Of a stretch of 64,000 bases of DNA, positions 50,539 through 59,591 are shown in pieces. Position numbers and translations under genes: made by a program. How positions within the stretch are numbered: the first letter of the stretch is position 1; each line of letters starts with the position of its first letter. This DNA is from an uncultured Eubacteriales bacterium (GTDB taxonomy: Bacteria; Bacillota; Clostridia; Oscillospirales; Oscillospiraceae), in the NCBI GenBank assembly GCA_902492005.1, contig CABUJV010000006.1, forward strand, positions 1 through 64,000, given 5' to 3'. The notes beneath the pieces are model-generated. The model saw only the letters and a list, made by a program, of their open reading frames with translations. It ran no database searches and was not told the origin of the DNA.

Positions 50539-50871
50539 ATGAACATCCAGATTTTTGGAAAATCCAAGTGCTTCGACACCAAAAAGGCGGAACGCTATTT
50601 TAAGGAGCGGCGGGTCAAATTCCAGTCTGTGGACCTCATCAAATACGGCATCCGCCCCGGCGAGCTGAAGAGCGTCCAAAACGCCGTGGGACTGGAGGCG
50701 CTGATCGACGCCAGGCATCCGGACGCCGCTCTGGTGACCTGCCTGGCCTATGACAGCGATAAGCTGGAAAAGCTGCTGGAAGACCCCAGGCTGCTGAAAA
50801 CGCCCATTGTGCGCAATGGCCGGCAGGCCACGGTGGGCTACTGCCCCGACGTGTGGAAAACCTGGGAATAA
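50539..50871 (+). CDS. ArsC/Spx-like thioredoxin-fold protein
   Basis: A 110-residue ArsC-family protein: IQIFGKSKCFDTKKAERYFK with the active-site Cys, LIKYGIRPGELKSVQNAVG and the C-terminal LLKTPIVRNGRQATVGYCPD. It has a single N-terminal Cys (no CxxC), as in arsenate reductase-like and YffB/Spx-like proteins. The catalytic Arg triad of true arsenate reductases cannot be confirmed. It starts 4 nt after the XRE-DUF1653 stop with GGGGGAG, so the two are co-transcribed. Confidence 0.82.
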   Translation: MNIQIFGKSKCFDTKKAERYFKERRVKFQSVDLIKYGIRPGELKSVQNAVGLEALIDARHPDAALVTCLAYDSDKLEKLLEDPRLLKTPIVRNGRQATVGYCPDVWKTWE

Positions 50872-50874
50872 CGA

Positions 50875-50912
50875 AAAAGCGGCCCGGCGAGTTCTCCCGC
50901 CGGGCCGCTTTT
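50875..50912. terminator. Bidirectional terminator
   Basis: A perfect 15-bp stem AAAAGCGGCCCGGCG (50875-50889/50898-50912) ends in U-runs on both strands, between the convergent ArsC-like and WYL genes. It overlaps the last base of the WYL gene. Confidence 0.85.
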
Positions 50913-51895
50913 CAGGTCCCATACTGCCGCTGGGCCTCCTCCAGCCGCCGCCGGAAGTCCTCCACCGCCCAGTCCGGGCCCAGGAGGTCCACGCCCGGCC
51001 CCAGGCCGAAGAGCCAGCCGAAAAACTGGGGAGAGACCACCGCGTCCACTGTGACGGTGAAATGGCTCTCCCCGTCGGGCACCAGCATCACGTCCTGTCC
51101 GAAGCGGTCCAGCACCACCCCCACCATCGGATTCTCACAGCGCAGGCGCAGCTTGCCCTCCCGGCCCGAGAACATGCCGAAGTGCTTGGCGGCATAGACT
51201 GCCACGTCGAAGCCCTCCGGGCCGTCCTCCGCCGGGACGCAGGTGACCGCCAGCTCGGCCATCTTGTCCACCCGGTAGTGCCGCACCTCCCCCATGGCGC
51301 CGTCCCGGCCCACCAGATAGTAGTTCTCGCTGTTCCAGATGAGGCCGTAGGGCGACACGCTGTACCGCCGGCCCTCCCGGCGAAAGACCTTTTCCTTGCG
51401 CACGTTGTACTCGAAGTACCGGAAGGTCACCGTCTTCCCGGCGGACAGCGCGGTGTGGAGCTTGTCAATGGAGTAGTAGACGCTTTCGTTCATCGTCTTG
51501 ACCCGCCGTTCCACGTAGACCTGCCGCTGGAGCTGCCGGGCCTGATGGACGCTGGTCAGGCCCTCCAGCTTGCGGATCAGGCTGTCGCTTTTGCGCCGGG
51601 TGATGAACTTGCACGACTGCACCGCATCCACCAGCAGCTTCAGCTCCGGGAGCTCGAAGGGCCGCTCCCCCACGAACCAGCCCGGCGTCTTACCCTTTCG
51701 GCTCTGGATATCCAGGCCGAAGGCCCGCAGGGCCTCCAGATCGTCGTAGATGCTCTTCCGCTCCGCCGTCACGTCCCAGGCCGCCAGCGTGTCGATGAGT
51801 TCCTTCACCGTCATGGGGTGTTCCTCGTCGGTGCGCTCCAGCAGCGTCTTTTGCAAAATCAGAGTCTTCAGCTTTTGATTTGGGCTTCGCGCCAT
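50912..51895 (-). CDS. WYL-domain transcriptional regulator
   Basis: A 327-residue regulator. Residues ~5-70 hold a winged helix (LKTLILQKTLLERTDEEHP, TVKELIDTLAAWDVTAERKS), ~140-215 the WYL domain (KTVTFRYFEYNVRKEKVF, PYGLIWNSENYYLVGRD), and ~220-320 the C-terminal extension. WYL domains sense ligands such as nucleotides, nucleic acids or small molecules. It is divergent from the peptide-recycling operon and has a good promoter next to a 31-nt dyad, so it is the prime candidate regulator of that operon. Confidence 0.9.
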   Translation of the reverse strand: MARSPNQKLKTLILQKTLLERTDEEHPMTVKELIDTLAAWDVTAERKSIYDDLEALRAFGLDIQSRKGKTPGWFVGERPFELPELKLLVDAVQSCKFITRRKSDSLIRKLEGLTSVHQARQLQRQVYVERRVKTMNESVYYSIDKLHTALSAGKTVTFRYFEYNVRKEKVFRREGRRYSVSPYGLIWNSENYYLVGRDGAMGEVRHYRVDKMAELAVTCVPAEDGPEGFDVAVYAAKHFGMFSGREGKLRLRCENPMVGVVLDRFGQDVMLVPDGESHFTVTVDAVVSPQFFGWLFGLGPGVDLLGPDWAVEDFRRRLEEAQRQYGT

Positions 51896-51960
51896 GAGCT
51901 CATCCCCTTTCCTGATGCCAGTTTAGCGGTTGTCGTGTCCGTTAAACCGGACTTTCTTAC

Positions 51961-51989
51961 AGCATAGCATATCCCGCCGGTTTCGCCAA
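51961..51989 (-). promoter_or_regulatory. Sigma-A promoter of the WYL regulator gene
   Basis: Minus strand: TTGGCG (51984-51989), 17 bp, TATGCT (51961-51966). Confidence 0.6.
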
Positions 51990-52001
51990 GTCTCTGAAAA
52001 A

Positions 52002-52032
52002 AATTTCAATGCAGTTTCACTGCGAAGAAATT
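52002..52032. promoter_or_regulatory. 31-nt symmetric dyad, probable operator
   Basis: The sequence is AATTTC-3-GCAGT-3-ACTGC-3-GAAATT: two nested pairs of perfect arms placed symmetrically around 52017. It lies between the divergent promoters of the WYL gene (-35 at 51984-51989) and the epimerase operon (-35 at 52097-52102). Two-arm symmetry suggests an oligomeric regulator. The rest of the 51896-52208 gap holds only the two promoters. Confidence 0.6.
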
Positions 52033-52096
52033 GCATTTCAAGGCGTTGAGAGGGCGCCGCTCCGTCTGCTTTTCTGGTTTCTCTATGGCTGTGCCC

Positions 52097-52125
52097 TTTA
52101 CAAATGTGTCATTCCATGATACAAT
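52097..52125 (+). promoter_or_regulatory. Sigma-A promoter of the peptide-recycling operon
   Basis: TTTACA (52097-52102), 17 bp, TACAAT (52120-52125). It lies about 83 bp before the epimerase start codon. Confidence 0.7.
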
Positions 52126-52208
52126 TTATCACATTAAATTCCAAATCCGGCCCCGGCCGGGATGTGAAACTTTTCAAAATTCAAATTTCATTTCAGGGGG
52201 TGTTGGGC

Positions 52209-53297
52209 ATGGTCATCCGGGATATACAGGTGGGCAGGATTTCTCTCCCCCTGCGCTCTCCCTTCAAGACAGCCCTGCGCACAGTAGACGCGGTGGACGA
52301 TGTGGTGGTCCGGGTGGTGGCCGACGATGGGCAGGCGGGCTACGGCGAGGCTCCCCCCACTGCCGTCATCACCGGCGACACGCTGGGCTCCATTGCCTGC
52401 GCGGTCAAGGATTTCATCCGTCCCGCCCTGGCGGGCATGGACGTGGAGGACCTGGACGCGGTCATGGCGAAGCTCCAGGGCTGCATGGTCAAGAACACCT
52501 CGGCCAAGGCCGCCGTGGACATGGCGGTGCTGGACCTGTGGGGCAAGCGCTGGGGCGCTCCCCTCTATAAGCTGCTGGGCGGCGCCCGCCGCTCCTTCCA
52601 GACCGACATCACCATCTCGGTCAACTCCATCGACCAGATGGTGTCCGACAGTCTGGACGCCATCCGCCGGGGCTACCATACCCTGAAGATCAAGGTGGGC
52701 AAGGAGGGGCTGCAGGATGTGGCGCGCATCGCCGCCATCCGCAAGGCCGTGGGCCCCGAGGTACTGCTCCGTGTGGACGCCAACCAGGGCTGGGACGCCC
52801 GCCAGTCGGTGGCCATCATCTCCGCCATGGAGGACCAGGGGCTGGACATCGAGCTGGTGGAGCAGCCGGTGAAGGCCCACGACCTGGAGGGGATGCGCTA
52901 CATCACCCAGCGGGTACAGACCCCCATTCTGGCCGACGAGTCGGTCTTCTCGCCCGCCGACGCCATCCGCATCATCCAGTCCGGCGCGGCCGACCTCATC
53001 AACATCAAGCTGATGAAGACCGGCGGCATCTGGCCCGCTCTGAAGATCTGCGACATCGCAGAACTCTACGGCGTGGAGTGTATGATCGGCTGTATGCTGG
53101 AATCCCGCCTGTCGGTGGCCGCCTCGGCCCATCTGGCCGCCGCCCGCGGTGTCATCACCCGGGCCGACCTGGACGGCCCCTCTCTCTGCTCCACGGACCC
53201 CTTCACCGGCGGCCCCGTCTTTGACGCGGCCACCATCACCATGTCGGACGACCCCGGCATCGGCGTCTCCTCCATCCCCTGCTCCTCCTGGAGCTGA
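52209..53297 (+). CDS. Dipeptide epimerase (L-Ala-D/L-Glu type)
   Basis: A 362-residue enolase-superfamily enzyme of the muconate-lactonizing subgroup. The residues expected of dipeptide epimerases are present: the first catalytic Lys in TLKIKVG, metal ligands in RVDANQGWD, VEQPV and ADESVFS, the second catalytic Lys in NIKLMKTGG, and GCMLES. These enzymes convert L-Ala-D-Glu from peptidoglycan to L-Ala-L-Glu. GGGGG precedes the ATG at 52209. It leads an operon with peptide uptake and murein-peptide hydrolases, which supports the assignment. Confidence 0.9.
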   Translation: MVIRDIQVGRISLPLRSPFKTALRTVDAVDDVVVRVVADDGQAGYGEAPPTAVITGDTLGSIACAVKDFIRPALAGMDVEDLDAVMAKLQGCMVKNTSAKAAVDMAVLDLWGKRWGAPLYKLLGGARRSFQTDITISVNSIDQMVSDSLDAIRRGYHTLKIKVGKEGLQDVARIAAIRKAVGPEVLLRVDANQGWDARQSVAIISAMEDQGLDIELVEQPVKAHDLEGMRYITQRVQTPILADESVFSPADAIRIIQSGAADLINIKLMKTGGIWPALKICDIAELYGVECMIGCMLESRLSVAASAHLAAARGVITRADLDGPSLCSTDPFTGGPVFDAATITMSDDPGIGVSSIPCSSWS

Positions 53298-53319
53298 TCC
53301 GGCTCCCCCGTCCCCATCC

Positions 53320-53359
53320 AAAAGCGGCCCGCCGCTTTTGCAGGCGGCGAGCGCCGCCT
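53320..53359 (+). other. Two intercistronic hairpins
   Basis: AAAAGCGG-4-CCGCTTTT (53320-53339) and AGGCGGC-4-GCCGCCT (53342-53359) stand between the epimerase and binding-protein genes. The first ends in only four T's. They may give partial termination or RNA protection. Confidence 0.5.
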
Positions 53360-53419
53360 CAACGCTCATGTGCAATGGGGTACAACCCTATTCATATCAA
53401 AAGGAAAGAAGGAGATTCA

Positions 53420-55372
53420 ATGAAGAGAACCAAACAGCTCATCGCGCTCTTGCTCGCCACGGTTCTGGTGCTGGGCCTGGCCGCCTGCGGCGGCGGAGGC
53501 GGCGCCGGCAGCCCCAGCCCCTCCGCCTCCGGTACGGGCGGCGAGGCCGCCCCCGTGGTCTACCGGGAACTCTATGTCCTGGAGGCCACCACGCTCAACT
53601 ATCTGGTGACCTCCCAGACCACCGAGTTCGAGCTCTCCGCCAACTTCATCGACACCCTGGTCCAGTATGACCAGTACGGCGTGGCCCAACACGGTCTGGC
53701 CACCGACTGGTCCGTCAGCGACGACGGCCTCACCTGGACCTTTACCCTCCGCGACGGCGTGAAGTGGTACAAGAGCGACGGCACCGAGTACGCCGACCTG
53801 AAGGCCCAGGATTTCGTGGATTCCATGCACTATATCTGCGATCCCGCCCACGATTCCAAGACCTTTGACATCGTCTCCAGCGCGGTGAAGAACGCCCAGA
53901 AGTTCTACTCCGGCGAGATCACCGACCCCAACGAAATCGGCGTGCGGGCCGTGGACGAGAAGACTCTGGAGTACACCCTGGAGGCGCCCACCCCCTACTT
54001 CCTGTCCATGCTGAGCTACGTGTGCTTCATGCCCGTCAACGGCGACTTCCTGGCTGAGGTGGGCGACCGCTTCGGCACCAGCGCCGACACCATCCTCTAC
54101 AACGGCGCCTATATCTGCCAGGAGTTCAACCCCCAGGAAAACCAGGTCTGGGTCAAGAACGCCAACTACTGGAACGCCGGCAACGTGAACATCGACCGCA
54201 TCGAGCGCACCTACAACGCCGAGGCCCTGAAGCTGGCCCCCGATATGTATAAGCAGGGCTCCGTGGACCAGGCCAAGATCCCCTCCGAGCTGCTGCAGGC
54301 CTGGCTGGACGACGCCTCCACCGCCGACCTGGTCCGGCCCACCCGCGCCTCCTACTTCACCTACTGGTGGCTGTTCAACTTTGATCCTCAGTTTGACGCG
54401 GCCTACGAGCCCGACAACTGGAAGCTCGCCGTCAACAACGAGGCCTTCCGTCTGTCCATCGCCCGCGGCATTGACCGGGCCAAAGCCGAGTTCCCCTACG
54501 AGCCCAACAACCCCAACGCCAACCTCATCAGCACCATTACCCCCGAGGGCTTCTGTGACTACAACGGCACCGACTACACCCAGATGGGCAACCTGGCCGC
54601 CGTGTCCAACACCGCCCCCTTCAACGAGGAGGAGGCCCTGCAGTACAAGGAGCAGGCCATCCAAGAGCTGACCGCCGCCGGCGCCACCTTCCCCATCAAG
54701 ATCCTCATGCCCTATAACCCCGGCACCACCTACTGGGGCGAGAGCTGCCAGATCCTGGAGCAGCAGCTGGAGGGCCTGCTGGGCGCCGACTACATCGACA
54801 TCATCGTCGAGGCCGGCCCCTCCACCAACTTCCTGGCCGAGGTCCGCAAGACCGGCGACTACGCTCTGATGCTGTGCAACTGGGGCCCCGACTACGCCGA
54901 CCCCGAGACCTACTCCGACCCCTGGAGCCTGGGCTACACCTACTCCTGGCCTGAGCTGACCACCCAGGCCGACCTCCTCACCGGCTACACCTACACCGCC
55001 GAGGACATGGCCAAGGGCGTCTTTGACGAGGAGCAGTTCATCGGCACCCCCGAGACCGTCTATATCAAGATGGTCCAGGAGGGCAAGGACGAGAAGCTGG
55101 ACATCGAAAAGCGCTACACCTCCTTCGCCAACGCCGAGGCCTTCCTCATCAACCACGCCATCGTGATCCCCTTCCACCGCCAGGCAAGCGATGGCTATGT
55201 GGTCTCCAAGCTGTCCGTCTTTGACCGGCCCTTCGCCCCCTTCGGCGTGGCCAACTATCGCTATGAGGGCGCCCATCTGCTGGACACTCCCATCAGTATG
55301 GACGAATACTATACCCAGATGGCCGAGTGGGAGACCGCCCGCGAGGCCGCTCTGGCCGCCTCCGCCTCCTGA
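53420..55372 (+). CDS. Oligopeptide-binding lipoprotein (OppA/DppA type)
   Basis: A 650-residue SBP family 5 lipoprotein. The signal peptide ends in LGLAAC (Cys ~22) with a Gly/Ser-rich linker. The mature part has TEFELSANFIDTLVQYDQYG, PGLATDW-like HGLATDWSVSDDGLTWTFTL and KDA-type KAQDFVDSMHYI. It binds peptides outside the membrane for the DppBCDF transporter encoded next. At 650 residues it is longer than most DppA proteins. AAGGAG precedes the ATG. In this operon the likely cargo is murein-derived peptides. Confidence 0.92.
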   Translation: MKRTKQLIALLLATVLVLGLAACGGGGGAGSPSPSASGTGGEAAPVVYRELYVLEATTLNYLVTSQTTEFELSANFIDTLVQYDQYGVAQHGLATDWSVSDDGLTWTFTLRDGVKWYKSDGTEYADLKAQDFVDSMHYICDPAHDSKTFDIVSSAVKNAQKFYSGEITDPNEIGVRAVDEKTLEYTLEAPTPYFLSMLSYVCFMPVNGDFLAEVGDRFGTSADTILYNGAYICQEFNPQENQVWVKNANYWNAGNVNIDRIERTYNAEALKLAPDMYKQGSVDQAKIPSELLQAWLDDASTADLVRPTRASYFTYWWLFNFDPQFDAAYEPDNWKLAVNNEAFRLSIARGIDRAKAEFPYEPNNPNANLISTITPEGFCDYNGTDYTQMGNLAAVSNTAPFNEEEALQYKEQAIQELTAAGATFPIKILMPYNPGTTYWGESCQILEQQLEGLLGADYIDIIVEAGPSTNFLAEVRKTGDYALMLCNWGPDYADPETYSDPWSLGYTYSWPELTTQADLLTGYTYTAEDMAKGVFDEEQFIGTPETVYIKMVQEGKDEKLDIEKRYTSFANAEAFLINHAIVIPFHRQASDGYVVSKLSVFDRPFAPFGVANYRYEGAHLLDTPISMDEYYTQMAEWETAREAALAASAS

Positions 55373-55400
55373 GCAAGACCCCCTTCCCGGAAGCCCGATC

Positions 55401-55433
55401 CAGGGAAGGCCCCGCAAGCCGGGGCCTTCCCTG
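55401..55433 (+). other. Intercistronic 14-bp stem-loop
   Basis: CAGGGAAGGCCCCG pairs perfectly with its inverse (55401-55414/55420-55433) around a 5-nt loop, between the binding-protein and first permease genes. No T-run follows, so it probably stabilises the upstream message. Confidence 0.6.
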
Positions 55434-55538
55434 CCCTCTATCTTGTACGCTGAAACGAGGGCGTGCCCGGCGCGCCTCCCTTTCAACGCACAAAACGGCA
55501 GAGCCGGACCCCATCCTCCTCTGAAAGGAGCCTGTTTC

Positions 55539-56480
55539 ATGTTCAAATACATCCTCAAGCGCCTGGCCTTCGCCGTGGCGGCCCTGTTCATCATCACGGC
55601 CGTCATTTTCTCCCTGCTGCGTCTCATGCCGGTGGAGGGCTATTTTCCCAACTTCGACAAAATGTCCCCCGAGATGATCCAGAACGGACTGGAAAATCTG
55701 GGCCTGACCGACCCGCTGCCCGAGCAGCTCTTCCGCTTCTACCGGGATCTTTTCCGCGGGGATCTGGGCACCTCTTGGATCTACCAGCCCAAGGTGCCCA
55801 TCACCGAGATCCTGGCCCGGAAGGTCCCGGTCTCCCTCACCCTGGGCTGCATCGCCATGGCGCTGGCCCTGGTGGTGGGCATCCCCCTCGGCGTGGCCAT
55901 GAGCCGGTATAAGGGCCGCCTGCCGGACAAGCTGGGCACCGGCTTCATCGTGCTTTTGAACGCCGTGCCGGTGGTGGTGTACTATCTGGTCATCCAGCTC
56001 TACGGCTCCCGGGCCTTCAACCTGCCCATGCTCTATTCCAAAGGCGACGTGCGCACCTGGATCCTGCCCATCATCTGCCTGTCCCTGGCCAACATCGCCG
56101 AGTACGCCATGTGGATGCGCCGGTATATGGTGGACCAGCTCAACTCCGACTATGTGAAGCTGGCCCTGGCCAAGGGCGTCTCCCGCCGGAACATCATGTA
56201 CCACCACGTGCTGCGCAACGCCTTCGTACCCATTATCCAGCTCCTGCCCACCTCCTTCCTCAATACCATCATCGGCTCCATCTATGTGGAATCGCTGTTC
56301 TCGGTGCCCGGCATGGGCGGGCTGCTGGTGGACGTCATCAAGCGGCAGGACAACACCATGGTCCAGGCCTTGGTCCTCATCTTTGCCACGGTGGGCATTT
56401 TGGGGCTGCTGCTGGGCGATCTATTCATGACGCTGGCCGACCCGCGTATCCGGCTGGATCAGAAGGGAGGGGCTCGGTAA
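55539..56480 (+). CDS. dppB: Peptide ABC transporter permease, DppB type
   Basis: A 313-residue permease with six helices. The N-terminal KYILKRLAFAVAALFIITAV is typical of DppB/OppB. RYMVDQLNSDYVKLALAKGV is the EAA loop that contacts the ATPases, and ESLFSVPGMGGLLVDVIKRQ lies near the end. A large extracellular loop follows helix 1. The start was placed at the ATG after AAAGGAG. The next permease gene starts 1 nt after its stop. Confidence 0.94.
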   Translation: MFKYILKRLAFAVAALFIITAVIFSLLRLMPVEGYFPNFDKMSPEMIQNGLENLGLTDPLPEQLFRFYRDLFRGDLGTSWIYQPKVPITEILARKVPVSLTLGCIAMALALVVGIPLGVAMSRYKGRLPDKLGTGFIVLLNAVPVVVYYLVIQLYGSRAFNLPMLYSKGDVRTWILPIICLSLANIAEYAMWMRRYMVDQLNSDYVKLALAKGVSRRNIMYHHVLRNAFVPIIQLLPTSFLNTIIGSIYVESLFSVPGMGGLLVDVIKRQDNTMVQALVLIFATVGILGLLLGDLFMTLADPRIRLDQKGGAR

Positions 56481-56481
56481 T

Positions 56482-57531
56482 ATGCCCAGAATCGGGAAAA
56501 AGACCATTGAGCGGCTGGAGACCTCCCTGGAGGACGAGCTCCACCGCCGCGCCGACGCCGGCGCCCTCACCGCCGGGGACCTGCAGGGCCTGGACGCCGG
56601 GCTCTTTGCCCCCGCCGCCTACGACGAGTCCGCCGCTGAGCGGGGCGGTTACTCCAACTACTCCTACTGGGGCTCCACTCTGCGCATCTTCTGGCGCAAC
56701 CGGGTGGCCCGGTGCCTGGTCATCCTGCTCATCGCCCTGCTGGCCTTCACCTTCATCCAGCCCTATCTGCCCAACCAGAAGGACCCCAACGTCATCTACT
56801 ACGACGAAATCACCGGGATGCCCCTGGCCAACAAGCAGCCCGGTCAGGTGGAGGGCTTCCTACTGGGCACCAACAAGGTGGGGCAGGACCTGTGGTCCCG
56901 CATCTGGTTCGGCACCCGCACCAGCCTGTTCATCGGCTTCGTGGTGGCCCTAGTCAACGCCGTCATCGGCATCACCCTGGGGGTTCTGTGGGGCTACGTC
57001 CGGCGGCTGGACCAGCTTCTGACCTCCCTCTACAACATCATCGACAACGTGCCCAGGACCATCATCCTTATCCTGATCTCCTATATCCTGCGGCCGTCCA
57101 TGACCACCATCATCATCTCCATGTGCTTCGTGGGCTGGCTGAAGATGGCACGCTACACCCGCAACCAGGTGGTCATCATCCGGGACCGGGACTACAACCT
57201 GGCCTCCCGCTGCCTGGGCACCGGCACCGGGCGCATCATCTTCCGGAATCTGCTGCCCTATCTGGTGTCCATCATCATGCTCCAGACCGCCCTGGCGGTC
57301 CCCACCGCCATCACCGACGAGGTGTTCCTCACCTATATCGGCCTGGGCCTCCCCTTGGACACTCCCTCTCTGGGTACCCTCATCATCGCGGGCAAGGCCC
57401 TGATGACCACGCCCTCCCTCAGCTATCAGCTCATCATTCCCTGCGTGGCCCTTTCAGTGGTTACCGTCTGCTTCTATGTCATCGGCAACGCCTTCGCGGA
57501 CGCCGCCGATCCCAAAAATCACGTCAGTTAA
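56482..57531 (+). CDS. dppC: Peptide ABC transporter permease, DppC type
   Basis: A 349-residue partner permease. An N-terminal cytosolic extension of ~65 residues precedes helix 1 (RCLVILLIALLAFTFIQPYL). GTNKVGQDLWSRIWFGTRTS and the EAA loop RNQVVIIRDRDYNLASRCLG are characteristic of DppC/OppC, as is GLPLDTPSLGTLI. With DppB it forms the translocation pathway. The first ATPase gene begins 12 nt downstream after AAGGAGG. Confidence 0.94.
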   Translation: MPRIGKKTIERLETSLEDELHRRADAGALTAGDLQGLDAGLFAPAAYDESAAERGGYSNYSYWGSTLRIFWRNRVARCLVILLIALLAFTFIQPYLPNQKDPNVIYYDEITGMPLANKQPGQVEGFLLGTNKVGQDLWSRIWFGTRTSLFIGFVVALVNAVIGITLGVLWGYVRRLDQLLTSLYNIIDNVPRTIILILISYILRPSMTTIIISMCFVGWLKMARYTRNQVVIIRDRDYNLASRCLGTGTGRIIFRNLLPYLVSIIMLQTALAVPTAITDEVFLTYIGLGLPLDTPSLGTLIIAGKALMTTPSLSYQLIIPCVALSVVTVCFYVIGNAFADAADPKNHVS

Positions 57532-57543
57532 GGAGGTCAGGAC

Positions 57544-58590
57544 ATGGATCAAGACGTCATCCTCTCCGTCCGCGATCTGGACGTGAAATTTACCCTCCGC
57601 GGCCGCGTCCTCCACGCCATCCGCGGGGTCTCCCTGGACGTATACCGGGGAGAATCCCTGGCCATCGTGGGGGAGTCCGGCTCCGGCAAGAGCGTATTTA
57701 CCAAGACCTTTATGGGGCTCACCGACCCGAACGGCTATATCGACGGGGGCTCCATCCTCTACGGCGGCAAGGACCTGGCCGCTTATCAGGATGAAAAGCA
57801 GTGGAGGACCATCCGGGGCGGCGAGATTGCCATGGTCCTCCAGGACCCCATGACCTCCCTGAACCCTCTCAAGACCATCGGCAGACAGATCGAGGAGGCC
57901 GTGCTCCTCCACCAGCACCTGCGGGGGGCCGAGGCCCGCCGGGCGGTTCTGGAGACGCTGTCCGACGTGGGCATCGACGATCCGGAGCGCCGGTACAAGC
58001 AGTACCCCCACGAGTTCTCCGGCGGCATGCGGCAGCGGGTGGTCATCGCCATCGCCGTGGCCTGCCGGCCCAAGATCCTCATCTGCGACGAGCCCACCAC
58101 CGCCCTGGACGTGACCATCCAGGCCCAGATCCTGGACCTCATCAAGCAGCTTCAGAAGAAGCTGGAGCTGACCACCATCTATATCACCCACGACCTGGGC
58201 GTAGTGGCCAATGTGGCCGACCGCATCGCCGTCATGTACGCCGGGGACATCGTGGAGGTGGGCTCCTGCGAGGAGGTCTTTTACGATCCCAAGCACCCTT
58301 ATACCTGGGCGCTGCTGTCCTCCCTGCCCCAGCTCGGCGTAAAGGGCGAGCCCCTCTATTCCATCGCGGGCACGCCCCCCAACCTCTTCTATGAGGTCCA
58401 CGGGGACGCCTTCGCCCCCCGCAATCCCCAGGCACTGAAGATCGACTTTGAGCTCCGCCCGCCCTATTTCGACGTGTCCCCCACCCACCGGGCCCGCACT
58501 TGGCTGCTGGACCCCAGGGCCCCCAAGGTCGAGCCGCCCGAACACATCCGCGTCCTGCGGGAACAGGGGGTGAAGCTCCATGTCCAATAA
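57544..58590 (+). CDS. dppD: Peptide ABC transporter ATPase, DppD type
   Basis: A 348-residue ATPase. Walker A is [15 protein letters not shown], signature [17 protein letters not shown], Walker [17 protein letters not shown] and H-loop [14 protein letters not shown]. The C-terminal oligopeptide-transporter extension is present, but the usual cluster of cysteines seen in some DppD proteins is absent. Its last 11 nt overlap the start of dppF, so the two ATPases are translationally coupled. Confidence 0.94.
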   Translation: MDQDVILSVRDLDVKFTLRGRVLHAIRGVSLDVYRGESLAIVGESGSGKSVFTKTFMGLTDPNGYIDGGSILYGGKDLAAYQDEKQWRTIRGGEIAMVLQDPMTSLNPLKTIGRQIEEAVLLHQHLRGAEARRAVLETLSDVGIDDPERRYKQYPHEFSGGMRQRVVIAIAVACRPKILICDEPTTALDVTIQAQILDLIKQLQKKLELTTIYITHDLGVVANVADRIAVMYAGDIVEVGSCEEVFYDPKHPYTWALLSSLPQLGVKGEPLYSIAGTPPNLFYEVHGDAFAPRNPQALKIDFELRPPYFDVSPTHRARTWLLDPRAPKVEPPEHIRVLREQGVKLHVQ

Positions 58591-59518
58591 CCGGCGTGAA
58601 AAGCTGCTGGAGGTTCAAAACCTCTCCGTCACCTTCGGCGGCAAGCGCGCCCCCTTCCGGGCCGTGGACGATGTGTCCTTCCACATCTATAAGGGCGAGA
58701 CCTTCGGCCTAGTGGGGGAGTCCGGCTCCGGCAAAACCACCATCGGCCGCTCCATCATCCGCATCAATCCCATCGCCGGCGGTAAGGTGCTCTACAGGGG
58801 GGAGCGCATCAGCGGCAGGATCAGCCGTGAGATGGACCGCAAGGTCACCCGGAGCATCCAGATGATCTTTCAGGACCCCATGGCCTCTCTGAACGAGCGG
58901 GCCAAGGTCTCCTACATCGTCTCCGAAGGGCTCTACACGGGCGGGCAGCGCCTGACCGAGGCGGAGAGGCAGGAGAAGGTGGCCAAGGCCCTCAGTGACG
59001 TGGGCCTGCTGCCCGAGTTCGCCAGCCGCTTCCCTCACGAGTTCTCCGGCGGCCAGCGCCAGCGCATCGGCATCGCCCGGGCCCTCATCATGGACCCGGA
59101 ATTCATCATTGCCGACGAGCCCATCTCCGCCCTGGACGTGTCCATCCGTGCCCAGGTGCTCAACCTGATGGGGCAGCTCCAGAAGGAGCGGGGGCTCACG
59201 TACCTGTTCATCGCCCACGACCTGAGCGTGGTCCGCTTCATCTCCGACCGCATCGCCGTCATCCACAAGGGCAAGCTGGTGGAGCTGGCCGCGTCGGAAC
59301 AGCTCTTCGCCCACCCCCTGCACCCCTACACCCGGGCGCTGCTGTCCGCCATCCCCATGCCGGACCCGGCGTCGGAAAAGCACAAAAAGCTCCTGGTCTA
59401 TGACCCCTCCTGCCACGACTATACCCAGGACAAGCCGGTATGGTCCGAGCTGGAGCCCGGCCACTTCGTGCTGGGCAACCAGCGGGAGCTGGACGCCTAT
59501 CGGAAGATGCTCCTGTAA
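58580..59518 (+). CDS. dppF: Peptide ABC transporter ATPase, DppF type
   Basis: A 312-residue ATPase pairing with DppD. Walker A is [16 protein letters not shown], signature [17 protein letters not shown], Walker [16 protein letters not shown] and H-loop [14 protein letters not shown]. It ends with the family tail [16 protein letters not shown]. An 11-nt overlap with dppD sets its start. A hairpin separates it from the following hydrolase gene. Confidence 0.94.
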   Translation: MSNNRREKLLEVQNLSVTFGGKRAPFRAVDDVSFHIYKGETFGLVGESGSGKTTIGRSIIRINPIAGGKVLYRGERISGRISREMDRKVTRSIQMIFQDPMASLNERAKVSYIVSEGLYTGGQRLTEAERQEKVAKALSDVGLLPEFASRFPHEFSGGQRQRIGIARALIMDPEFIIADEPISALDVSIRAQVLNLMGQLQKERGLTYLFIAHDLSVVRFISDRIAVIHKGKLVELAASEQLFAHPLHPYTRALLSAIPMPDPASEKHKKLLVYDPSCHDYTQDKPVWSELEPGHFVLGNQRELDAYRKMLL

Positions 59519-59532
59519 CGGAATTTTGCCGG

Positions 59533-59562
59533 TTGCCGCACCATATCCTTGTGGTGCGGCAA
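59533..59562 (+). other. Intercistronic hairpin after dppF
   Basis: TTGCCGCACCA (59533-59543) pairs with its inverse at 59552-59562. No T-run follows, so read-through into the next gene is likely. Confidence 0.5.
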
Positions 59563-59591
59563 TCCGTCTGTGTATCATTGAGGTGATCGCA

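Noticed and set aside
52160..52195. A CodY-like box upstream of the epimerase
   Set aside because: The AT-rich stretch CTTTTCAAAATTCAAATTTC matches the CodY consensus at only about 9 of 15 positions and lies after the promoter. CodY presence in this host is not shown.
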